NCBI RefSeq assembly: GCF_030272615.1
Contig: NC_081408.1
Span: 769,757,336-769,821,335, forward strand
From: Cryptomeria japonica
Taxonomy: Eukaryota; Streptophyta; Pinopsida; Cupressales; Cupressaceae
Direction: 5' to 3'
DNA length: 64,000 bases
Positions within the stretch are counted from its first letter, which is position 1, and each line of letters begins with the position of its first letter. The notes beneath the pieces are model-generated. The model did no database searches and had not been told where the DNA came from. It saw only the letters and a program-made list of their open reading frames with translations. The position numbers were made by a program, and so were the translations under genes. Below are positions 36,049 to 47,833 of the stretch, in pieces.

Positions 36049-37303
36049 TCCATTTGATGTAGTGAAAAATTAAATGTGAAAAGGAAGGTCAAGGGAGATT
36101 GACATACACAAAGTACCACATTTGTCAAACCATTTTATCTTTTTTGTATCTTCTTAAGGTTTAGTTTCAAGTCCCATCGTGACATGATGATATCCATGTC
36201 TTTAAAATATATTATCATCCTAGATTTTCATTCAAAATAATTTTATCATGGTGTTAAAAGAGGAACGATAAATACATCCATGAAAAGAAGATTTCAAAGA
36301 ATAGGAAAAAGTGCAAGAAAGAAGACATGTGAGACACGTTGCCTTTTCTACTGGTCTCAACAATCCCCCCCCAAAAAAAAAAATTAAAAGGTTGGAACTT
36401 TATATTTAGTGTGTTTATAATGCCTTTTATTAGATTAAAATGCTTTTAAGGCTCCAATGGCCAAAAATATAAATTTTTAATATAAAAAAATTGATACGAG
36501 ATCTAAAAAGATTAACCTTATATTTGTTTAATATTGTTCAAACATTTACAATGCTTATTCATTTTTGGAAAATGAAGTTCTAAAGTGAAAGATATGGCAT
36601 GTTGAAGAGAAAAAGATACAACTAATTCAACCTATATTATATGATTGAATATGATAGTATTTTTAATGAAATTTATATTGATTGGAAAGTGATCCTTTTG
36701 AGCTTTTCCTCAAGTACTTGTTTGTGAAAATCCAAAATCTGAGACAAAAGCTATGCAATTTTTTAAGTTGGTATATTTGACATTAAAAAAATGGCTTACA
36801 CCCTAGTCAAACTCAATTTTTGTAAGGTTTACTAGTTTTTTGCAAACAAAACTAAAAACCTAGAAGTTTTTCTATGCTAGAAAGAAACCCATAAATTGTT
36901 TTTCCTCCAAATGAGTGGAAGCTGGAATTATGAAGCCAAAATGAAAACAACTCCAGTAAAAAAATTACTCTAATTTTTTATTTACTATGTCCTCCAAACT
37001 CTGATTTTGGTGAAATAAAAGTCACTTTTTACTTTCTCAAGCCTTATGAACACTATGGAAATACTAAAGAAGTCTCCAATATTACCAAAATGTTGCAATC
37101 ACCTAGATCTCAAAGAAGCACATATATCATAAACCAGATTAATCTAGAAGCTTATTTTCCTTTAAATTCTCTAAGTCATACGAGAATGTAGAAGAAAAGA
37201 ATACTTGGCTTTTAAGAAAAATATCAGCTATCTAATAGTCTCAAATCTCACAAATGAATCAAAAAAACAATGAGCTATACCAAAAAACATGGCTCTAATA
37301 CCA
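36049..37303 (-). other. Copia 5' leader and gag N-terminus remnant
   Basis: AT-rich, frame-broken. The primer-binding site, TGGTATTAGAGCC on the minus strand at 37291-37303, differs from the initiator-tRNA-Met complement at one position. No other feature was supported. Confidence 0.6.
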
Positions 37304-37827
37304 TGTTAGATTCTGCGATAAGTGAGAATCAAGCCAAGATCTAATATCAGTCGTAGATCACATGCAACTCCAAACAACAGATGATCGAAAATAAAAATAG
37401 TTGAATGAAGAGAAATATGATATGAGAGAAAAACAAATACAAAGAAGAGAATTTTGAGAAGACCCTCACCGAGCTATCACTGAACTAGTGAAGGTGGGAA
37501 TATAGTGCTTATTATATAGAAGAATAATAGCATATGCATCCAAGGAGTGCATTAATTCCAATTCCCCATAAAAATTGGTAGATTTTACCTTCTTGGAAAA
37601 TACCAAAACATGTGGTGTAACCTCCTTACATGAAGATAGGAAGCGAGTTGAGAAATTTGTCTTAAGGCTAAAAGAAGGTGAGAAACCCAACTACCCCATA
37701 GCCCACTTAGAAAATGACAAAGTAGTGGTTGTGAGAGGTGGCACAATAAGATAAAATAGGGTTTGTAACTCATCTACCCCTATGAGGTGGACAGTTACAC
37801 ATGTAGCTCAAGTATTTCACCACCTAT
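37304..37827 (-). repeat. 5' LTR of the Copia element, first part
   Basis: It starts TGTTAGATTCTGCG and matches 23529 onward. It is broken at 37827 by the Gypsy insertion, with CCTAT (37823-37827) as the duplicated target; the rest of the LTR follows at 49471. Confidence 0.85.
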
Positions 37828-39465
37828 TGATAGAGTTCACCTAGCCTGCTCAACACTTCACTAAGTTGATGTTGCTCAATTTCACCAACTCACCAGGCCT
37901 AGTTGCTTTCTAGACCTACAATTCATTCTAAATCTCTTCTAGGGATTTCTCTTACTCACTCCAAGGTGTTTTCTTCAAGTGTCCTTGCTAGGAACCCTAC
38001 CAATTTGCTATGTTTCCCATATGCTCAATCATGGCTTCTTGGCTCAAATTCATCAAACTGCCCTCCAATGGTCTTGAGATGTTGCAGAGGTGTAGACGTT
38101 TCTTCTCTCATGTTTTTATATGGTTTCAAGTTCAATTTGTGGTTTTAAATCCAAAGGTTTCTTACCGATTTCAAAAATTGGTCTAGAAAAGGCTACAAGG
38201 GAAAGAGCCCCAATTAGGCCTCCTAGAATCAATTTTTGAGGTCTTGGGCTAAAAAAATCCAAAGGAAACCCAAACTAAAATGGATTTTCTTCAAATATTC
38301 ACTCAAATCCAAAGGATTTTAGTGGTTTTAAGCTTCCAATCCTTCTTTGCATACACAAACCCCAAAATGAGAATTTCAAGGGCTTCTAGGCACTTGACTA
38401 GCACCAACAAGTAAATCTTATCTTTGGACCTTCAAATGGAACTCTTTAGGCTTCCTCCTGAACATGAAAACCTATACTATCCTATTACAACTTCCCAAAA
38501 TCTTGGGACTTTCATTTACATTCGCCTCTGCAATTTGTGCTAACTTTTCATCTTGCCAACTCTAGTCAAGTTGCTCCTGGGCTCGCCTAGGGAAAGATAC
38601 TAAAAATATCAAATGACACTTTCAGACATTCTCCTTTCATATTTACTCTATAAAATTTTTTTCCAACCATTTCCCAAAATTCCATGATGAACACACGGTG
38701 GGATTTTATGGAGCACCCATTTTAGCAAAAACTGCTAATTACAAGCCAAAACTGGCTAGTTGCGAACCAAATCACTTAAACAATAGTAAATGCTAAATAA
38801 AAATCTTGAAAATAAAAATAATACCCTGAAACACACTAATAAACCTCAATCCATCATTGGATTCATGGATTCAATCCATTAAACCTTCAAAGAATGCAAA
38901 AATTGACAAAAACAATGAAAAGTGCAGTCCAAAATCTTGTATTTTGATTATTGCTTCCAAAATCGAAGTACACCAACCTTTTTAAATGTGAAAGAGAGGG
39001 TTTATATAATATTACCACATGTGGAGTCCTTCCATGGCATTGAGAAATCCCTAGCTTCAACGTTGAACCAATTTCAGGACAAAAATTGTCATGACAACAA
39101 AATTTGTCATGACAATTTTTTGTAGTTTTTTTTTTTACATTTTTTATCTCTCCAACCTAAGAGACCTATTCCCAGTCATCACATGTGAAATTTAAAACAT
39201 TACTAAGACCTATTTGATCCTCTCTAATTCTTTTTCCAATATTTGACACTTTTGACCAACAAAAAGGTCAAAAAAAATCTACTCAAACACACTATTTACA
39301 CAAAAATGCAAACCTAGGTAAAATGAACTCCACCAAGGCCTACATTGACAAATTACACACTCTTGGACCCTCCTACAATCCTTATTCACTACTTAATTGG
39401 CTAGGTTCAGTACAAGCCAAAATTTGTAAAAACAAGAAAACTAGGACCTAGGTGCTCCTGCACCA
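37828..39465 (-). repeat. 3' LTR of the Gypsy element (left)
   Basis: 1,638 bp, TGATAGAG...GCACCA. On the minus strand a TATA-like TATATAAAC is present at about 39001-39012. A 12-bp palindrome TTGTCATGACAA occurs twice at about 39085-39117. Confidence 0.92.
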
Positions 39466-39476
39466 TTCTCCCTAAC
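39466..39476 (-). promoter_or_regulatory. Polypurine tract of the Gypsy element
   Basis: The minus strand reads GTTAGGGAGAA directly before TGGTGCAGG, the LTR start. The same tract stands at 42216-42226 before the truncated internal LTR. Confidence 0.8.
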
Positions 39477-41942
39477 AAAAAGAGATCATGTCACCTCTTA
39501 AGGAATCAGTGTTGGATCAATTCCAATATTTTGGAACTCTAAATCCATGACCCATGCAGCCTCAGCATCATCCATACCTTTCCATTTAATGAGGTTCTCC
39601 CAATAGGCTTGATGCCTGGTCTTCTTGGCAATTCTTGAACTTAACACCTTCTCGGCCTTAGGATTAGGCTTGGCTGGTAACTGAAGGTTACGCAAATCAT
39701 CTAAAACCTCTAAGTGACTACATTGTGCACCTTGGACTGGCCCCTTGTATGTAACCAAGTCTTCTATTTTAAAAACCGGGGATAAACCAATGTCACTAGG
39801 TAGATCCACCTTGTATGCATTTTCACCATACTTAGCTAGAATGACACATGGACCTATCCTACTCATTTCCAACTTGTTTGGAACTCCTTGATGTAGCCTT
39901 TCTTTGTTCAAGTTCACCATTACAAGATCTCCCACTTGAAATTATATATTTCTCCTCTTTTCATCAACTTTTTGTTTGATTTTTCTTGTGTTCTCCTTCA
40001 AAGCTTGCCTAAATGATTCATGGACCTCCTTCAAGGACTGAGAAAAGTTTGCTACATATACACTTCTGATTGCTGCACTTTCTAAATCCCTCAACTCAAA
40101 AATGCCTCTTGGGTGCACACCATAGACTACTTCAAAAGGGCTTTTATAGGTAGTCTTATTTATGGTGTCATTGTATGCATATTCAGATTGAGAAAGTACT
40201 TGATCCCATGTCTACCCATACTCCTTCGTAAGGCACCTCAATAAGTTTCCCAAACTTCTATTCACCACCTTGGTCTTCCCATCTGTTTGGGGATGGTAGG
40301 CTGATCCAAAAGAGAGGTTTGTGCCAAGCTTTTGCCATAATGTTTTCCAAAAATGACCCATAAATTTGGAGTCCCTATCTAAAACTATACTTAATGGTAA
40401 ACCATGTATCCTTACTATTTCCTTAAAGAACAACTGATCTATGTGGCATGCATCATGAGTGATCTTATAGGGCACTAAGTGAGCCATTTTGCTAAATCTA
40501 TCCATAATGACATAAATGTTGTCATATCCTTACTTTGTCTTTGGAAAACCTACCACAAAGTCCATGCTAATGCATTCCCAAGGTCTACCTCAATAAGTTT
40601 GCCAAACTTCTATTCACCACCTCGGTCTTCCCATCTGTTTGGGGATGGTAGGCTGATCCAAAAGAGAGGTTTGTGCCAAGCTTTTGCCATAATGTTTTCC
40701 AAAAATGACCCATAAATTTGGAGTCCCTATCTAAAACTATACTAAATGGTAAACCATGTATCCTTACTATTTCCTTAAAGAACAACTGATCTATGTGGCA
40801 TGCATCATGAGTGATCTTATAGGGCACTAAGTGAGCCATTTTGCTAAATCTATCCATAATGACATAAATGTTGTCATATCCTTGCTTTGTCTTTGGCAAA
40901 CCTACCACAAAGTCCATGCTAATGCATTCCCAAGGTCTACTTGGTATGGGAAGTGGTTGATACAAACCAGCATTTATTGAAGTACCCTTGGCTTTTTGAC
41001 AAACTATGCAAGTCTCCACATACCTTTTCACATCTTGATTCATCCTTGGTAAATAATAGAATCTTTGAACCAGGTCTTGAGTCTTATTGACTTCAAAATG
41101 ACCACTAAGGTTGCCATTATGTTTCTCTTGTATAAGATTTTCCCTCATTGAGCCTTTAGGCACACAAAGCTATCCACCTTTGAACAATAGCCCATTTTGT
41201 AAAGTGAAATCTGATTATTCACTATGGAAATGATTTTGATACTCCTTGCATACTTGGTAGGCACTTGAGAAGTCTTCATCCTCTGCATACAAATTTTTAA
41301 AAGTATCCACACCTATGCTTCTCAACTAGATTTCTTGGACTGTCAAGAGCCTTCTACTTAGTGCATCAGCTACCCGGTTTTGCTGCCCTTTCTTGTGCTT
41401 AATGGTGAATGTATAGGCCTGCATATACTCCACCCATTTCATGTGTTTGTGACTGAGTTTGTCTTGGGAATTCAGGAAACTCAATGCTTGGTTATCCGTG
41501 TATACGATAAATTCTCTGGGTAAGAGATAGTGTCTCCATTTTCTCAATGCTTGCACCAAAGCATACAACTCAAGGTCATAAGAGGAGTATTTCCTCTTGG
41601 CATCACTTAGCTTCTCACTATAGAAGGCTACTAGTCTTTCTTCTTAGCTTAGGACAGCACCTACTGCAACATTGCTTGCATCACACTCTACAATAAAAAG
41701 TTTCTCAAAACTAGGCAACACTAGTACCGGTTGGGTAGCTTTCTTCTTCTTCAAGGTTTCAAAACCTTTGTTTGCTGCTTCACCCCACTGAAACTTTATC
41801 TTTACTCCACCTCTAATGGTATCTAACATGGATGCACATATAGCACTGAATTGCCTAATGAACTTCCTGTAGTACCGAGCTAGTCCATGGAAGCTTCTCA
41901 CCTCTATTTTTGTCTTAGGAATAGGCCAATTTACAATGGCTT
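39477..41942 (-). pseudogene. Left unit of the Gypsy: pol fragment from RT end to chromodomain
   Basis: Minus strand, in order: RT C-terminus ([31 protein letters not shown]), RNase H (YALVQALRKWRHYLL, TDNQALSFLNSQDKLSHK), integrase zinc region (YVETCIVCQ), integrase core ([43 protein letters not shown]), and a chromodomain-like tail (YWENLIKWKGMDDAEAAWVMD, 39498-39935). The 5' part (gag, protease, most RT) is missing. A 352-bp tandem duplication in the integrase core shifts frame. The stop after AVLS and the one in HSE*SD are shared with the right unit. Confidence 0.85.
40235..40938 (-). repeat. 352-bp tandem duplication inside integrase
   Basis: Unit 40235-40586 is repeated at 40587-40938 with only a few differences; both start ACCTCAATAAG. 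Because 352 is not divisible by three, it breaks the pol frame. The right unit has a single copy. Confidence 0.92.
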
Positions 41943-42215
41943 TTAAAACATTCTTCGGACCTATTTGACCCTCTCTAATGTTTTTTCTAATATTTGACAC
42001 TTTTGACCAACAAAAAGGCCAAAAAAATCTACTCAAACACACTATTTACACAAAAATTCAAACCTAGGTAAAATGAACTCCACCTAGGTCTACATTGACA
42101 AATTACACACTCTTGGACCTTCCTGGAGTCCTTATTCACTACTAAATTGGCTAGGTTCAGTACAAGCCAAAATTTTTAAAAACAAGAAAACTAGGACCTA
42201 GGTGCTCCTGCACCA
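41943..42215 (-). repeat. Truncated internal LTR of the Gypsy
   Basis: It matches the last 270 bp of the outer LTRs (39195-39465) and ends GCACCA followed by a polypurine tract. Its left end is fused to RT sequence just after ACAATGGCTT at about 41942, with only TT as possible microhomology. Confidence 0.88.
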
Positions 42216-42226
42216 TTCTCCCTAAC

Positions 42227-42685
42227 AAAAAGAGATCATGTCACCTCTTGAGGAATCAGTGTTGGATCAATTCCAAGATTTTGGAACTCTGAATCCATGA
42301 CCCATGCAACCTCAGCATCATCCATACCTTGTCATTTAATGAGGTTCTCCCAATAGGCTTGATGCCTAGTCTTCTTGGCAATTCTTGAACTTAACACCTT
42401 CTCGACATTAGGATTAGGCTTGGCTGGTAACTGAGGGTTATGCAAATCATCTGAAACCTCTGATTGACTACATTGTGCACCTTGGATTGGCCCCTTGTAT
42501 GTAACCAAGTCTTCTATGTTAAAAACTGAGGATAAACCAATGTCACTAGGTAGATCCACCTTGTATGCATTTTCACCATACTTAGCTAGAATGGCACATG
42601 GACCTATCCTACTCATCTGCAACTTGTTTGGAACTCCTTGATGTAGCCTTTCTTTCTTCAAGTTCACCATTACAAGATCTCCCAC
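42227..42685 (-). pseudogene. Gypsy right unit: integrase C-terminus and chromodomain
   Basis: MGDLVMVNLKKERLHQG starts the integrase C-terminal barrel (GPF/Y-like: SRIGPCAILAKYGENAYKV), followed by LPSDIGLSSVFNIEDL and a chromodomain-like segment. The left unit reads IKWKGMDD there; this copy reads IK, stop, QGMDD, a TGG-to-TGA change. Chromodomains direct integration to heterochromatin in this group. It is in the same frame as gag-pol once the 901-bp solo LTR plus duplication is subtracted. Confidence 0.8.
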
Positions 42686-44486
42686 TTGAAATTATATATT
42701 TCTCCTCTTTTCATCAACTTTTTGTTTGATTTTGCTTGTGTTCTCCTTCAAAGCTTGCCTAAATGATTCATGGACCTCCTTCATGGACTGAGAAAAGTTT
42801 GCTACATATCCACTTCTGATTGCTCCACTTTCTAAATCCCTCAACTCAAAAATGCCTCTTGGGTGCACACCATAGACTACTTCAAAAGGGCTTTTATAGG
42901 TAGTCCTATTTATGGTGTCATTGTATGCATATTCAGATTGAGAAAGTACTTGATCCCATGTCTACCCATACTCCTTGTTTAGGCACCTCAATAAGTTTCC
43001 CAAACTTCTATTCACCACCTCGGTCTTCCCATCTGTTTGGGGATGGTAGGCTGATCCAAAAGAGAGGTTTGTGCCAAGCTTTTGCCATAATGTTTTCCAA
43101 AAATGACCCATAAATTTGGAGTCCCTATCTGAAACTATACTTAATGGTAAACCATGTATCCTTACTATTTCCTCAAAGAACAATTGATCTATGTGGCATG
43201 CATCATGAGTGATCTTATAGGGCACTAAGTGAGCCATTTTTCTAAATCTATCCATAATGACATAAATGTTGTCATATCCTTGCTTTGTCTTTGGCAAACC
43301 TACCACAAAGTCCATGCTAATGCATTCCCAAGGTCTACTTGGTATGGGAAGTGGTTGATACTGTAAGGAAGTAAAGTAGCGGAAACAACTTCCTACACTA
43401 AACTTGAGAGGAGGGTAATGCAAAACTTTTTCAGATCATTACAACAGTTACAGAAAATAGAAATAGATATAATAGCATTCATACCACTACACAGTGATTT
43501 ACGTGGGGAAAACCCTTTCGGGAGAAAAACCCCACACTCCAAAAGCAGCTCAATATTTTATTCAGCAATCAAAAACAGATTACAACATACTTGTAGAGAA
43601 AGCTCTTCGTAGGAGTACCACTAATCAGAGATTCAGAGGCAACTCAATAGCCATAAGACTCTCTTACACCCAACCTCTATCTCACACACCTCATAAATAA
43701 GAGATACAATACAAGAAACCGTCAAACGGTATTACAAAACCATGGGCTAAAACCACCCAATAAGGTGTAGCCGACCTTATCTCCCTTCTAGATGCCCTAT
43801 GACATGTTAAAGCACACATCAACATGTGTTGCTCCCTTTTACAGCTCATTTATGTATCCGATACAAATTATTTTTCCTATTTCAGGAGTACAAACTTCCG
43901 AAGGCCATAACTTGAGAACCGGGTGTCCGATTGACGAACTGTTTGAAGCGCTGGAAAGCTCACGAAGTGCTCTATCACCTTGTAACCCGCTGCACTGGTT
44001 ACGGCCACTTTTTAGGGCATTTCGGAGCCTCTAAAGCCCCCAAAATTAAGTTTAAACATTTTATCGCACCCCTCCAAGACGAAAACTTTAATATCTTCAA
44101 AACTAGCTGTGACCTTGCGACGCAACTTTACCGGAATGCTTATCTAGCCAACCAGAAGCTTCAGGGAGAGTTTCACACCATTTCATGCTCAAATGAAAAC
44201 TTACTATAAATAGTAACCTCGCATAAATGCAAGGTTGAGACACCATTTTTCCCAACAGATACAAACCAGCATTTGTTGAAGTACCCTTGGCTTTTTGACA
44301 AACTATGCAAGTCTCCACATACCTTTTCACATCTTGATTCATCCTTGGCCAATAATAGAATCTTTGAACCAAGTCTTGAGTCTTATTGACTCCAAAATGA
44401 CCACTAAGGCTGCCATTATGTTTCTCTTGTATAAGATTTTCCCACATTAAGCCTTTAAGCACACAAAGTTGTCCACCTTTGAACAA
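42686..44486 (-). pseudogene. Gypsy right unit: integrase, split by a solo LTR
   Basis: The zinc region (SGHFGVNKTQDLV, YVETCIVCQKAKG) is at 44263-44486 and the catalytic core at 42962-43356: [16 protein letters not shown] with the first Asp, [13 protein letters not shown] with the second, [15 protein letters not shown] with the Glu. The D-D-E set is complete. The solo LTR at 43362-44257 separates the zinc region from the core. The integrase joins element DNA to the genome. Confidence 0.85.
43362..44257. mobile_element. Solo LTR inserted in the Gypsy integrase
   Basis: TGTAAGGAAG...TTTCCCAACA, 896 bp, flanked by GATAC at 43357-43361 and 44258-44262. The uninterrupted target is visible in the left unit at about 40957-40962 (GGTTGATACAAACC). 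It contains GTGGGGAAAACCC and GAAAAACCCC phrases. No internal region or second LTR remains, so it is the product of LTR-LTR recombination. Its family does not match any other LTR in the window. Confidence 0.9.
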
Positions 44487-44499
44487 TAGCCCATTTTGT

Positions 44500-44942
44500 A
44501 AAGTGAAATCTGATTATTCACTATGGAAATGATTTTGATACTCCTAGCATACTTGGTAGGCACTTGAGAAGTCTTCATCCTCTGCATACAAATTTTTAAA
44601 AGTATCCACACCTATGCTTCTCAACTGGATTTCTTGGACTATAAAGAGCCTTCTACTTAGTGCATCAGCTACCTGGTTTTGCTGCCCTTTCTTGTGCTTA
44701 ATGGTGAATTTATAGGCTTGCATATACTCCACCCATTTCATGTGTTTGTGACTGAGTTTGTCTTGGGAATTCAGAAAACTCAATGCTTGGTTATCCATGT
44801 ATACCATAAATTCTCTGGGTAAGAGATAGTGTCTCCATTTTCTCAATGCTTGCACCAAAGCATACAACTCAAGGTCATAAGAGGAGTATTTCCTCTTGGC
44901 ATCACTTAGCTTCTCACTATAGAAGGCTACTAGTCTTTCTTC
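44500..44942 (-). pseudogene. Gypsy right unit: RNase H
   Basis: After the AVLS stop the frame continues EERLVAFYSEKLSDAKRKYS and then YALVQALRKWRHYLLPREF, DNQALSFLNSQDKLSHKHMK, KKGQQNQVADALSRR, the standard Gypsy RNase H order. Stops at 44943 (TAA), 44544 (TAG) and in HSE*SD (TAA) all sit where CAA or CAG would read through. Confidence 0.85.
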
Positions 44943-46055
44943 TTAGCTTAGGACAGCACCTACTACAACATTGCTTGCATCACACTCTACAATAAAAAGT
45001 TTCTCAAAACTAGGCAACACTAGTACCGATTGGGTAGCTTTCTTCTCCTTCAAGGTCTCAAAACCTTTGTTTGTTGCTTCACCCCACTGAAACTTTGCCT
45101 TTACTCCACCTCTAATGGTATCTAACATGGGTGTACATATAGCACTGAATTGCCTAATGAACTTCCTATAGTACCGAGCTAGTCCATGGAAGCTTCTCAC
45201 CTCTGTTGTTGTCTTAGGAGTAGGCCAATTTACAATGGCTTCCACCTTGCTTGGGTCCATCTTGAGGTTTCCTTGAGACAACACAAACCCAAGATAAACC
45301 AACTCCTTCTTGACAAACTCACACTTATCCAAATTCATGGTTATCTTTTCATCATACAATCTTTGTAATACATCTTGTGAATGACTAATATGTGCTACTC
45401 TATCGTTACTGAAAATGAGAATATCATCAAAATATACTACCACAAATTTACTTATGAAGTCCTTCATCACCTCATTCATGAGTCTCATGAAGGTGCTTGG
45501 AGCATTGGATAAGCCAAATGGCATTACCAGCCACTCATAAAGACCTTTAGTAGTCTTAAATGCAGTCTTCCATTCATCACCCTCCTTAATTCTAATTTGA
45601 TGATAGCCACTCTTAAGGTCAATTTTGGTAAAGTACTTGGCCTCCCCTAAGCAATCCATTAGGTCTTCTATTCTAGGAATAGGGAACCTATATCTGATGG
45701 TGATCCTATTTAAGGCTCTACAATCAGTACACAATCTCCAAGTACCACCTTTTTTTGGTGCCAACACTGTAGGGACAACACAAGGGCTAATACTCTTCCT
45801 AATTAGGCCTTGGTCTAAGAGCTCTTGGATTTGCTTGGAAATTTCAACATTTTAATGAGGAGTCATTTTATAGGCTTCTTTATTAGGCAAGGATGCTCCG
45901 GGAATGAAGTCTATTTGATGGCTTATGGTTCTTTTAGGAGGTAAGGTGGTTGTTTGTCCTGCACTTACTATACCCTTGAATTTCTTCAACAATTCTTGCA
46001 CCTCTAATGGTAAATCTTGCTGCTCTTTCTTGTCTTCTTCTTTGGGCTTCATCAC
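44943..46055 (-). pseudogene. Gypsy right unit: reverse transcriptase
   Basis: LPPKRTISHQIDFIPGAS leads into the RT; a TAA at 45852-45854 follows KMTPH. Then come [67 protein letters not shown] and [14 protein letters not shown] with the catalytic YFDD intact. The longest stretch (44943-45767) is open for 274 codons. It is the polymerase of the element; apart from stops it looks complete. Confidence 0.9.
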
Positions 46056-46247
46056 AAGTGCAAACCTTATACCTTCACCTTCCTCAAGTGTCTTTAAGAA
46101 CTATTTTTCACTCACCAAAAGAACATTAGGACATGATGCCCTTTTTCCACCTTCCTCAAGGATAGACTGAATCTTGAATGTGACTCCATCTTTCTTGAAT
46201 GAGTATGCATTCTTGGCTCCATCATGGATAGCTTGTCTATCAAATTG

Positions 46248-46751
46248 TCATGGTCTTCCTAATAGAATATGGCATGCATCCATGGGTAGGACATCACATA
46301 CTACCTTGTCCTGATACCTTCCAATGGTAAAATCCACCCATGCTTTCTCATTAACCAGAAGATGTTGGCCTTTGTTCAACCAAGTGACTCTATAAGGATT
46401 GTTGTGAGGAATCCTTTGCAATCTGAGCTTGCTCACTACCTCTTCTGACACAATGTTGTCTGTAGACCCTAAATCAATGATCACTTTGCACACTTTATCC
46501 AAAATCTTGCATTTGATCCTAAACAAGGACCTTCTTTGACTAGGCTCTTCTCTAACCAGTTCTTTGATCAAAGTTCTCCTTATCATAAAGTTGTCACCTA
46601 CTTCTGACTCTAAGACAACTTCTGAAGTCTTATTGCTTGAAGACTCTTCTTGAAGACAAATCACTCTTCTTTCTCCACCATGTGATGATGATCCCTTCTC
46701 TGGATACCTATATGCTGGGTGACCAAGTTGGTTACAATGGTAACACTTCAT
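46248..46751 (-). pseudogene. Gypsy right unit: zinc knuckle and protease
   Basis: MKCYHCNQLGHPAYRYPEKG is a CCHC knuckle with the last Cys replaced by Tyr. The protease follows: FRIKCKILDKVCKVIIDLGSTDNIVSEEV; the usual D-S/T-G is D-L-G here, so Asp and Gly remain and the middle residue is altered. It ends DACHILLGRP and a TGA (46248-46250) at a Trp position. Confidence 0.8.
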
Positions 46752-47792
46752 TGTTGCAAAGTATGAGGAACCTCTACCTTGGCCACTGGATATTCCTCTA
46801 GAGCCACTGTTGGATCCCCTTCCTCTATTGTATCCTCCTCTACTACTGCCACTATCTTGTTGCTCAATGAGTTTAGACTCTCCTTGTGTTCTTTGTTAAG
46901 AACTTCTTCCACCAAAGCCTCCTCTATGGCCTCTATTTTCTTTTCCTCTACCTCTACCTCTACCCCTATTGTTGGTTGAGTCATGTCTTCTTTTTAGTTT
47001 TTCCTCCACCTTAAGGGCAAGTTGAAAGGTTTGATGGACTTTTTTTGGGCTCATTAGACTAATTTCTTCTTGGATGTTCCACCGTAGACCATTTAGGTAC
47101 CTAGCAACCTTGAGACTCTCCTCTTCTACCACATGAGATCTAAGAATAAGTTTGTGAAACTCCTCTGTGTAGCTACTGACATCAAGATCTTTTTGCCTTA
47201 ATTTTTGCCTCTTCCTATGAATTTGCACTTCATAGTCATCAGGGAGATAGACTTCTATGATTTTTACTAACATCCCTTTCCAAGAAGAGATGGGTGCTTT
47301 GCCCATTTTCTTCCTCTCATCTTGTACAAATTGCCACCATGTGAGAGAAGCTCCTCTCATCCTAGAATTGGCTACCTTGACTCTCTGTGATTCAGTTATA
47401 CCTTCACACTCAAAGTGGTTCTCCATACCTTCTATCTATTCTAGGACCACTTCTGCCTCCATCTTGCTAGTGAACAATGGCAATCCTTCTAGTGATTTGC
47501 CACTCAAGGCCTTCAATGCCTTCAATGCCTTCAAGAAAGGTTCTTGCTCTAGGATAGGGTCAGGTTCAGGTATCTTGTCTATCTCTACCACTTCTTTACC
47601 CTTACCTTCTGCTCCTTCCACCTTTACCAACACTTCATCATCCTTGGTTTCAATTGCACCAAGCTTACTCTCCAACTCAATCAATTTCTCTTTCAGGAGT
47701 CTATTCTCTTCCTCCTGATCATCCACTTTCCTTGCTGATTCAGAATTTGTCACCATGTTGTCTCCAATTGACTCTCCTGACAACAAGGACAT
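46752..47792 (-). pseudogene. Gypsy right unit: gag
   Basis: From about ATG 47792 the frame reads an acidic coiled segment (LLKEKLIELESKLGAIE), a TAG at 47436-47438, then the capsid-like part MENHFECEGITESQRVKVA, GASLTWWQFVQDERKK, YEVQIHRKRQKLRQKDLDV, LKVEEKLKRR, and a glycine/arginine-rich tail (RGRGRGRGKENRGHRGG) with TAA at 46896. Same frame as protease and RT: the element had one gag-pol ORF. Confidence 0.85.
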
Positions 47793-47818
47793 CAACTTTA
47801 CTAGCCCAGATCTTGTAG

Positions 47819-47831
47819 GCTCTGATACCAA
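47819..47831 (-). promoter_or_regulatory. Gypsy primer-binding site, initiator tRNA-Met type
   Basis: The minus strand reads TTGGTATCAGAGCC just inside the right LTR, which is therefore the 5' LTR. Confidence 0.9.
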
Positions 47832-47833
47832 TT

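Noticed and set aside
47257-47718. Plus-strand Ser/Thr-rich frame of 153 codons
   Set aside because: Antisense of Gypsy gag.
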